A DNA stretch of 64,000 nucleotides from positions 20,030,555-20,094,554 of the forward strand of contig NC_037599.1 of NCBI RefSeq assembly GCF_003073045.1. The letters run 5' to 3'. Under the pieces are notes generated by a model. The model was given only the letters and a program-made list of their open reading frames with translations, ran no database searches and had not been told where the DNA came from. The position numbers and the translations under genes were made by a program. This stretch comes from Pomacea canaliculata (taxonomy: Eukaryota > Mollusca > Gastropoda > Architaenioglossa > Ampullariidae). Shown here piece after piece: positions 51,063 through 61,800 of this stretch (position 1 is the stretch's first letter; every line of letters starts with the position of its first letter).

Positions 51063-51510
51063 TCAAGAAAATGATAAGTTTGACTTGTGTGATGATTTAT
51101 ACGTCATATGCCAGCTGGACAGAACCACACGAAACACTCATTCAATGATTGCAATGTTTACTTATGAAATGAGATGACAAATAGTTAACAGCTATGAAAA
51201 AGAAATGGTAACCTAGACACAGCTCATTTCACATTTTTTTAACAGAACCCATTCCCAAGATCGCACAAATTGAAATGCAGAAACCATTACAGTACATTAT
51301 CGCATGCCATCAAAAAATGTATTAATTACCTACAATATATATATACCTCTAATGGGGTGTTATAGCATTTAGAAACCACATACACCTCTGATGGACAAAA
51401 TTCATCAGTTCCAACACAACACACTCAAAAGCATACTCAGTCAAATGGCACTCATCTCTGACCAATTAATAAAAACCAACAACAATAAAATCCACCTCAA
51501 AAGCACATGC

Positions 51511-54500
51511 TCATTTTGTCCAGCTCACTTTGGGTATGTCAAAATGCTCAGTGAGCGAATCAAGCTTCTTGTTGAATTCCTGCAGAAAAAGAATACAGGA
51601 AGATTATTAATTAGACTTATAGCAAGAGCTTGCCAAAACATGGAAAATTAGGCATTTTAAATATTACACTTGCATGCTGTTACACTGTTTCTACATTTTT
51701 TTGTCAAAACAGGAACACTGGCCCAAGGGTTTGCGTTTAACACAGTGCCAGGAACTAAGGCTATATGTCATGGAAATTGGCCCAAGGGAACTGGGCATGT
51801 GGCAGTTAAAATGCAACTCTAACCACCTTAACATAATCCTGCAGGGGAACATTAGGTACAATGTTCACATGTCAGTCACTCAAGATCTTGTCACAGGGTT
51901 CATGAAACCCAATTCATGTTTTTCTTTAACAAAAGACATGTGAATCACAGTACAATAAAAATAGATTTAACATACAAATTATGCCAAAACATGCAACAAT
52001 TTGGCTCATCTAAAAGAAGTCCCAGTCCTACTGAAAATCTGGCATAAACTTTTTACTTTGTTGCAGTAATGCTCATCATATTCTTTACAAGAGTATACTA
52101 CTAAAAGAAAGTGTAGAGCCAGATTAAAAATAGCCCACAAAACCAACTGCAACAAGAGTGCCTGTTCATAAGTGTGAGGAGAATTTCCCAATTCATGTAA
52201 GCCAATTATATTTCATGATATGGGAAGTCAAACCACCCCCAAATCAAAAAGTCCTAGAAACTGTCAGTGCACTCTGACAAAGTACAAATGTGTATGGCCA
52301 CCATTTGCTGGGCCATGGTACTGCCTGTGTAAACCTGAATGTGGTGTCCCAGATGTGCTCAGTGGGAGCCACATCAGTTGAATGTGATGGCCAGTCAAGC
52401 TACTGAATTTGCCACTACTGTAAAAAACTGTTCACCATAGAAGCACAGTAGGTATGGCAGATTAGAGATTATGGAGATTAGACCCATGGCCTGTAAAGCT
52501 GGATTGATGTGAGGGGACTGTACAATCTTATTTCTTGGATGCCATGAAAAAGTGAGTCCTGCCATGAAAAGGCATTCCTCCCCAGACCATCAGAAAACCA
52601 CCTCCAGTCAGTAATACAGACATTGATGACTCATTCTCCTGGGCACACCACACTTGCTGTCTGCCACTGTTGTGGACCAAAGTGAACTGCTTGACTTGTC
52701 AAAGATTGTCTGACCCTCTGCTGCATCGTCTAGCACTGATGACATCTGAAACACTGCACACAGCCTCGCAGATTGTGTCAGTAGCATGCAGCTGGAGTTG
52801 TCCTATGCATATTATGCTGAGGCAGGCAGTGATAGTTCTGTTGTGCAAAGCTATGAACTGGTTACATCATTCAGGGTTATTCAGACCAAAGACTTTGTGC
52901 AGTGCTGTCATCTGCAATAGTTCCAACAGTTGCTGAATGACACAATGGCTCATCCCCAGTCATCAGGACACATCTCTGCTGTATCTGCCATCCTGTAGCC
53001 ATCCCAGAGTCTAGCCACAATGCAGTGGTGTCCAAAGTCTTCTAGAGGGCATGTTTGTTTTAGCACCGTTTTCATACCATTCCATTAAATAGCCCTTCAA
53101 AAATAACCTGTGAATAGTAAACTACCCATGGCGCATAATGCATTTTTTGCAGTGGCAGGTTTTGTTGACCAGTACAGCTACATATTTTTTTTTTTTTTAG
53201 TGTAATGTGTTTTTAAAGCATATGTGGAACAATGTCAGACAAATGCCTTAAGAGCAAAAAAACAAAGCATGGGTCATTTAAGTACAGGGTACAGTCACAG
53301 TCCAGATTCCACTTCATTAAACAGTGCTTTACTACAAGCTTTAATTTATATTCCACACATTAAAGCTGCAACCATTAACTTTATTGAAGAGTATACTATT
53401 CCCTATAAATTTTATTCATTCCTCAAAGCAATTAAACCTGTATACTCAGTTATTAAATACAAAACAAGAGCTACTGGAAATATTAGGCACTTAAATATAG
53501 AAACACATTTATCCAAAAAGTAAAGAACAGCAATTGACAAATGACAAACACATCATGTAACCCTAAAAACAGAATTAAAACCACACATTATCTATCGAAA
53601 AATGCCATTCTTCCTAGATTAATCCCAATTTTATTTTCTCTTCGAGTAGGCACTGATACTATGTACTGCTTGGTGTGTAGCACAATTCACAACAATGCTC
53701 GAAGGCAAGGTGTGACAACTAGGTAAGAATACCAATAGCTCTGAAGCTCAAGTATGTAAAAAGTGAACAAGCAAGTCCTTTTTATGCAAAAGATGAGGAA
53801 GGTAACAAGGAAGTAAGATCCTAATGTGTAACAAGGAAAAATAAAGGTCAAAATGAACAGAACTCAACTGAACTCTGCATGCACTCTCTAACAATTTTTG
53901 CATATTGCATGCTCATGAAACAAGAATGTGATAGTTAAAAAAAGAACCACTTGACCCTTCTTTCTCTCCTTGACTTACCATAATTCTGTCTTTATGAGTT
54001 TTTCCGGCTCTTTCATACATCTGTTCTTCCAACTGTTAAAATACATAAAAACATTGTGTAATGTTTTTATAATATCACATACATGAGTACTAGAAAAATA
54101 GGAAAACAATGAATAGAAACAAAGTATAAATGGAGGAAGTTTACTAACTAGAAAAGACATTTGACTATGTTAGAAACAAGCCAGTCATGCATTGGAGGCA
54201 TAAAAAAATGCATAGCAGTGGCACATTCACAGTATCTTTCTACACTGATTCACTTCAAATGACAATTTCCCTCAAAATAAATTTTAAGTTAGAGAAGATT
54301 GTAGTCCTTTATTACTTTGAGCTTTCACAAGAAAACAGAACAAACCCTTTTCATTTTTGCTCTTTCAAATGCTCTTTCTGCTTTCGTCTTCTCTGGATTC
54401 TTTAAAACTGGTGACTCCTGTTCTAATTCTTGTTCCAAAGACTCCTTCAGCTCTTTCTTTTTCTTGTGTTTTGACTTCTTCCTGTCAAATAAAAACACTC

Positions 54501-55200
54501 ATGTATATATATGGATATGTATGCACAAATGAAAGAAACCACTGGGTGAAAATAGGAGCTACTTGAATATTTTATTTCATAACCTACAATCAGTATGAAT
54601 AATGGCATAGATAACAAAAAATGAAATCATTTATTTAACAAGAGAACACAATTACTCTCTAGAAAATAAATTATAACAATACCTGCCAAAACAGTCCAAG
54701 GCTTGAATCAAATATCTTATTATGAATTTGAAGATTATCTTAAATTAAATATCTGATAATTCTGTAAAAATTATTGAAACGTAGAAGTTTCTACACTTGG
54801 CTGTATATTTAATTGTAAACAAAGAAATTGCAATGTGTGATTAGCTCTGCCATGGAAGTTTTGAGTGAGAGGCATAAAGTGCACGTTAATCGCTTTCACT
54901 GAAATGTGAAATCTGGTGGAAAGTTCGAGTGTTCTGTCTTTATTAAATGCAACTACTTTACATTGTATCATTTGTTCGTAAAGTTTATGTCTACGACTGT
55001 TTCTACCGTTTAATCTACACCAAAACACTGTTATGAAAACAACTGAAACAAATTAAAGACATAGGTCCAAATGATCATACAGAAACTTATCTTCAATTTA
55101 ACCATTTAAATACAAATACCAATACGTACTTCTTCGACCCACGATCGGCGACACCTTTAAGTTTTAATGCACTTTTTTCTACCGACTCGTAAGCAGACAT
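51511..55200 (-). CDS. FAM32A: FAM32A homologue, complete, four exons
   Basis: Exons on the minus strand: 55200-55130, 54481-54346, 54032-53979 and 51579-51511, totalling 330 nt and 109 residues (human FAM32A has 112). The start MSAYESVEKSALKLKGVAD matches the conserved M-AYE-V-K--LKLKGVA block. A Lys-rich segment (KKKSKHKKKKELKE) follows, then EKTKAERAFERAKMKR, then GKTHKDRIM. The C-terminal exon encodes EFNKKLDSLTEHFDIPKVSW-TK, the most conserved part of the family. FAM32A is a small basic nuclear protein found in the catalytic-step spliceosome, where its C terminus reaches the active site. Exon 2 ends at a GTTTGT donor; the others are GTACGT and GTAAGT. Intron 3 (2.4 kb) contains a Tc1-like transposase remnant. 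Confidence 0.95.
52195..53060 (-). pseudogene. Tc1/mariner-like transposase remnant in FAM32A intron 3
   Basis: Minus-strand translation, with stops and frame changes, shows in order FTLVHNSGRQQVWCAQE, GGGFLMVWGGMPFHGRT and LDWPSHSTDVAPTEHIWD. These correspond to the conserved central GGGSVMVWGGI block and the last-acidic-residue DWP--SPDLNPIEH-WD block of Tc1-type DDE transposases. Several in-frame stops show it is inactive. Terminal inverted repeats were not identified, so the limits are approximate. Confidence 0.7.
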
Positions 55201-55827
55201 CCTGTTCCTAGCCTAGATGTTTTTCACTACTGACGTTTCCGCGAAGACACTTCCACAACACAGTGTTCCACCACGAACTAATATCAAGTGCTTCCAGAAT
55301 TTCTGTGCTACGAGTTTCTGCGAGAATCTACGTGAATAGAGGAAGAACGCAAATTTCCTGGCAACAATAATATATCCATAGAAAGCGAAAAAAATGAAGT
55401 TCCTTACTTCTACGCTTGATTACTCATATTTTTAATTTTAATAATGTTTAATAGAATTCTTGTCATATGCTTTACACTTTAAAGTCTCTACGAGACTCCT
55501 CGGGAGTAGAGGGAGAATGCATTGCTCTTTAAATAAAATAGAAGAAAATCATATCTCTATTTTTAACTACTGCATCAAATTAATCTTTTATATTATTATA
55601 TAAGTTAAATCTAGTGTTTTATGTAACAACCTGAAAATGTAGTTTTTTTCACTTCTATTCATCTACGAGCTAACTTGCTCATGAGAACTCCCCCTCACGC
55701 AAATCGTTAGGTTAGTGTTATGCGTCCCTTGCAACGGGGCTATGGTACTGCAGAGCGCAGGCGGAAGGTTGTGGCATCACGATTGACAGTCTTGTTCTAG
55801 CTTACACATCACACAGGCTTTTGTATC
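55201..55827. promoter_or_regulatory. Shared divergent promoter region, FAM32A / SPATA6
   Basis: The start codons of FAM32A (minus) and SPATA6 (plus) are 627 bp apart, head-to-head, with no other gene between. Local features are a CpG-containing stretch at about 55700-55790 and a related motif repeated at about 55320-55350 and 55487-55520 (TCTACGWGA ... AGTAGAGGGAGAATGCA and its variant). No TATA or perfect CCAAT box was seen. A bidirectional promoter is inferred from geometry only. Confidence 0.5.
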
Positions 55828-58800
55828 ATGTCCAGAAGGGCTTTGCGCTGTGTTGCTGATGTAACTATTCATGCGGTGAGTTTGATTTATTTACGGGGAA
55901 GTTTTATACAGAATTATTGAAGTGCCCTCACATTTGGGCAATCAGTAGGCAAGCCCTGTCATGTTCATCAGTGACCCGCTCATCGTATGAACTAAAGGAC
56001 ATTTTAAAGCATCACCATCAAAATCAGTCATACCCATGTAAACACACCCGATTCACTCACACACACAGTTTAATGGTTTACCATTACTGACTTATTGATT
56101 TTGCAAATAGTTTTATTTTATGGATCATTTAACAGGATTATTTTGCATTTTTTTCTTGACCCCTAAAATAAAGATTTAGCTAAATTAAAACTACCACTGA
56201 TCAAGTAATGGCGTTTTAATATTTTTAAATGAGGTAGAAATATGAAATGTAAGTTCTCAGAGATTTTTTAGAAGTTCTATATAGATATGCATGGTCACTT
56301 TTATTCAATCTATTCTACAACAAAATCAGTAACCTTTCTTGTAAACTGGTTATAAATCAGTATGTTCTGTGTGAATGCATGCACATGATGTGATGTGTAT
56401 GTTTGTACTGTCTGCATGCGTGCATTGATATTTTTAATATATATGTTTTTTCGTGTTTCTGCAAATATGTGTGTATTTAGTGGTCTTTAGGAAAAGATTA
56501 ACCCATATTAAGGATTTTTTTGACTGATGTTTATGCTATGGTCTACTGGTAAATGTGTTAACAAGTTATTAAAATTTGCCGTATGGCAATATATTTTAAC
56601 ACATTTATTTTACTCTTATTTATTAAGTGGTATTCCAGTGCATTTTTCTGGGTAGTTTTGGGATTTCCTTAACATTATGGATATATTTTTCTGACAGGTG
56701 TCAGCACCTGGTGTGTGGTTGCCTAGCAAAGAAGATGTGTACCTTAGCATATCAATGTTTGGGCAGTACCGCAACACAAGGTGCCTCACTTCTGTTTTTC
56801 CTCTCATTATTCACGAGAAGTTTCGATTTGAAAAGGTAAGCATCTTCTATTTGGTTCAGTATATTGTTATAATGATGAAGGATGCAGATGACAGTGTCAA
56901 GGATTTTAAGTGTTGTTAGTTAGGTGCCTAATCATTTATTTATTTATTCATTCATTCCCTTGTCCTGTACTCATGGGCTAATTGTCAATGGATTAGGGAG
57001 GGAAGAAGAGGGTGCTGTACAAATATAGGTGTTGACAAAGCTTGCCACAGATGCCCCAGCATGTCCTGCATGGTATTGTCAGTCCACTCCCTTTTGTTTG
57101 CCAGCCAGTTCTTCTTTTGTCCTCCATGGTTTTGGCTTTACTCAAGAGTGCTTTGACAGATACTCATTGTGCCAGCTTAGATGGCCAGACCAGCCAAGCT
57201 TTTAGTTTTACTGTTGCCAGAAGGGAAAGTTGGCAAGGATTTTTTTTCCTTTGGAAGTGGCATGGCCACTCTTTAGGCCACTCTTTGCATAGTTTATTCC
57301 TTGTTGCTCCTTTGAGAAGCATAGGGCCGCAATTCTTTGCATGTGTTTCCATATCTACTAGAAGGGTAGGGAGAATCGATCATGAAAGTTGATGTGTAAT
57401 GGTGAATGCTGTTGTTAAAGAAAAGTTAAGGCTGTCTCTAACTTCATTGGGGAGTGAGGTATTAAAGATTTCATGTTACTCAAGGACAGCATTATATGAG
57501 GGGGTGGGGCTCATCTCTTCCTCCTGCTTTACCAATGCCGTTGTGCATGCACACACATATATATATATTAATGTGCATGCATATATATATTCCTATTCAT
57601 TTATTATTCTTTTCTGTTTCTTTTGGACTTCATGTAATACCTCTTTGCATGCATATGTATGTCTGTGCATGTTAGTTATTATAAGAAAAATCTGACTATA
57701 GCAGGTTGGTTGACTTTACTGCAGACTTAAAATCTTAATTGCTTGATCCCTTTGCTACAGACATACTACACCGCTTTGGATCCTGCAGAAGTGGCAGACT
57801 ACCTAGAGGGTATGTATACTGAAGGATAAAAAAAATACAATTAAAAAATTTGTCAAAATTATTTTACCATTGAAGTATGTGTTCACAAGCTTTTCGTGGC
57901 AACTTGTGAAAGTTGCTTGTACTTTTGTGAATAAAGAACTAATAACCTGTAAAAGTTATTATTGTCAGTGGAATTTCTTTCATCAATTTGTGAGATGTAA
58001 CACACTCCATCAGAGATAATACAATTTTTATTTTTGTAGCTTTAAAATACAAGTAAACTTATGAGTTGTAATTGCTTCTACAATTCACATAATAATAATA
58101 GGATTTATATAGTGCATTTCCCCACATAGAGGCAAGCTTAGTGCACTTTACGTGATTTAAAGGGCAAGGGGTAGTGATGCCCTATGATAGAGAAGGGCAT
58201 CACAATCAGCAATCATACAAACATACATGCACAGTGAACATAGCCAGGAAGATGAAAGAACACAGAGAGGAGAAGCTGGAGAAAGTAACGGTCAGGGTAA
58301 ACTGATTACTGTAGGTATTTCCAAAAGAGGTTTTAAGTCCCTGGAAAGCCCATAGTGTTTTTGCTACATGGAGAGACAGAGGCAAGACATTCAAAATACT
58401 AGGGCCAGTGAAAGAGAATGAGCGATGCCCAAACCTTTCCAGTCTGATATATGGGACAGCAAGAAAACTGGCTACATTCACTGTAGGTAAAGAGCAAACA
58501 TGACTACATGTAGTAGAATATCGTATGTATTCAAGAAATGTCAAACACAGAGAGTTCACAGCAAGGTACTATACCTACAAGTTTTGCAAGACCTACCTTT
58601 CTGTGCAACTCATTTATCCCGTCATTTGAACCATGATTCTTTACACAGCAGATAAAATCATGCTGTAACATTCTACTTGCAGATGAACTAGTCATTTTTG
58701 AGTTGCTTCAGCTGTCTGAATACACAGATGGTGCTGTGCGTCTGGCCTCCTTCAGCACCAGCGCTCGCGAATTTCTGTATCCCTACCCCTCTCTTGCTCC

Positions 58801-61800
58801 TGTGTATTCATCTACTGATCGAGAAATCCTTTTCTCAAGGACAGTTGCTTTTCCTGTAAGTTTTAAGAAAACTTTCTTTTTTAAACACTTTTTTCAAGAG
58901 AGATTCTCCAGCTGTGAGTCTTTGTTCTATGTATTAAACATATTTAGCTTTGAGTTTTATTTTTAATCTTCCTTTCTATTTTAATGCATTTACTAGAAGC
59001 ATGTCTATAATTATGAAACTGCTGTTTAGGCAATGTTCTTTTCATCTGCAAGATGTGTATGGATTTATCCCTATATTTGTTCTGCAGGGCATTTCCCCCA
59101 AGCTAGAATTTGCTACCAAGACAGTCATCAAAGAGTCTATTTCTCCAGAAGATGATGCTTTAGAGGATGCATTTGAACAGGAAAAGGTACTTACAATAGT
59201 TTCTTTTGCCAGGAGTTTTATAATTTCTTATGGGAATTTCTGTAGTTTAATGGTTAATGTACTTAAATAGGGTGGAAGGTCACTATATACATTGTTTGAT
59301 GCCTACTCAGGCATGTGCCTGATAAATTCTCCCTATGCATCCAGCAGCTGAGATTAGCAGTAATCTGATGGGAAGAAACTGATTTATCAAAGAAGATAAA
59401 GGATGTGAAAGAAGAAGGCTGGGCTCCACCTTTTATATGCCATACCCCAGAGTGAACCACTTGTGTTCACTGCCTCTGCATCAGCTAGGCTAAGATTTCT
59501 TTATCCTATAGAGTGGAGAAATCACATTATATCAAGCATTGTGTTATAAATTTTTATATATTAAGTGTGATGTATTTTTTTCATTTTTTTTATTTCTCTG
59601 TGTGTGTGTGGGTGGGTCGGTGTACGTGAATACAGGAAAGAAGGACATGCAGAAAAACAAGGCGAAGCCCTACAAGACGTTTAAGAAGGTAATTTACTAA
59701 CTGATCTCTCTATGCACCCACCACAAAGCTATTCAGTAAGGGTATCAAACTGCATGTATACTTTAATTCTGGACTTATTTCTGTTTTAATAAGAATTAAC
59801 TAGAGGGTTATAAGTATGACACTTAAGAAAATCCACACCATCTGCTCAATCCTCACCAAACTTTTAAGGAATATTTCTTATCTCAGGGTCTAACTGTGGA
59901 TAGTGTATATTGTTCTGGAGTATGTTTATTTTCTCCATTGTAAGATATTAAAAGCGCATATGAAGGTGAAAGGGAAATAGTCATGTGGTAGCTTCCCTTG
60001 AAAGTCATGCCCACACTGCTGAATTTCTAGTTAGGAAAGGGACATCAAAAGAACAAATGTTACACTATTTCACTACACAGATGCTGTGCTTTAATAAGAT
60101 TGATTCAAATATACCAATAGATCAAAAATTGACAATAAAACGATAGTTGGAAAAGTTAGCAGCAGAAATCAACCAAGGCAAAGCTGGGTACCCTGCCTAG
60201 TAATCCATATTTACAGGATGTGACAAATAGAAGTTTTCAGCCAGATTTTGGAAACATTGTCATGAGCTAAGCCTTCTTTTTAAAATAATTCTATATGCAC
60301 TTTGGTTAATCTCTAAGTGAAAAAAAGGAAAAAATTATAGTGAAATTACTGCAACAGTTCTGATTTCTCTCCATGAGCAGAAGATTGAGTTGTCCTCTCT
60401 TCTGTACTCACAGTTTGGGGGCTATGAGCCTGACCCATACTTCATGCTGCCCACCACTTCTTCTCTTTTTTGCTCTAGGTCTGGATCTTTGTCCCGGGAT
60501 TTAGGTGACATTGACCTGGACAGTACCATTGACACTCGCCCCCCATTTGTCGTCCGCAAGGTGAGAGCCCCATGGAACTTCATGTGAACTGCCTAAACAT
60601 ATTATACACTGTTTGTCTACCAGTTAGATGAGTACTTTAGTAAAAAAGTGTGCTTAAAGGTTTAAGAGGCAGTAATCTAATCTTTATCAGCAAACAAACT
60701 AATATGGTTTTAGTTTCTTTTGTTCATGGATTTTCACACATTTAACTGTAAGTGGACATCCAGCCAGCAGCTATAGACCTTGACATCTGCACAGACCCAC
60801 CAAGCCTGGAAGAAGTGACAGCAGCAGTCAAGACAATGAAGAGCGGCAAAGCACCAGGGGCAGATGGAATAACAGCAGAGATGTTGAAAGCAGATATAAA
60901 TGTGACAGCTCCCAAGCTGATCTGAAATCTTCAGGCAAATTTGGGAATCAGGGCAGGTCCTGTTGCGTGGAAGACAGGGCTCATCTTCAAGTTACCCAAG
61001 AAAGGAGATCTTGGAGACTGCAATAATTGGAGGGGCATAACACTTCTTTCCCTCACCAGCAAGGTCTTCAGCAAGATTGTTTTGTCAAGACTGACGGCAA
61101 CTCTTGAGAAAAGCCTCCGACCACAGCAAGCAGGATTTCGCCCTGGCGATCCTGCTCTGAACACATCTTCATTCTGCGACAGATTCTGGAGCAGAGCAAC
61201 GAATGGAACACACCGCTGTACATCAATTTCATCGACCTGGAGAAGGCTTTGACAGCATCCACCGAGAGTCCTTATGGAAGATCCTGAGACATTACGGAGT
61301 CCCTGCAAAACTTGTTCAGGTCATTGCAATGCTGTACAGCGATTTCAAATCCAGTTGTCTGTGACACGGAGCTCACAGACCCTTCAACGTCAGTACCGGG
61401 GTGAAGCAGGGCTGCATTCTGTCGCCGTTCCTCTTCATCCTGGCCATGGACTGGATCATGAAGACTTCCACCAACAGTGAGAGGAGAGGGATCAGATGGA
61501 CCATGACTATGAACAGCAACAACAGCGCTAGAAGACTTAGACTTTGCTGATGACATTGCCCTGCTGTCACACCCCACCAAGACATGCAGGAAAAAACAAA
61601 GGCCTTCTCAGAAACAGCTGGAAACCTTGGCTTGAAGGTCAGCACAAAGAAACGAAAAGTATGAGAGTGAACGCAGAGTCCAAGACAGCATCAAACTAAA
61701 TGGAGAAGAGATTGAGGAAGTTGACAGTTTCACCTATCTTGGGTCCAAAATGTCAAACACCGGGGATGCGGAGGTGGAGATTCGAGCCCGACTGGCGAAA

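Larger units (their letters stand above)
44599..51510. other. ERICH1-FAM32A tail-to-tail interval
   Basis: AT-rich sequence without a supported exon. It holds T-tracts (about 44853-44892), a weak SINE-like segment near 46.88-46.96 kb (GGTTCAACTCTC resembles a B box), a dispersed repeat at 48.54-48.7 kb and a SINE at 49.02-49.30 kb. It is probably largely the 3' UTR of ERICH1, but where that transcript ends is not fixed. AATAAA also occurs at 46143 and 51048. Confidence 0.45.

Noticed and set aside
55700..55760. RFX X-box for the sperm gene SPATA6 (GTTGCAAGGGAC on the minus strand)
   Set aside because: Only one half-site fits; the second half is too degenerate to claim.
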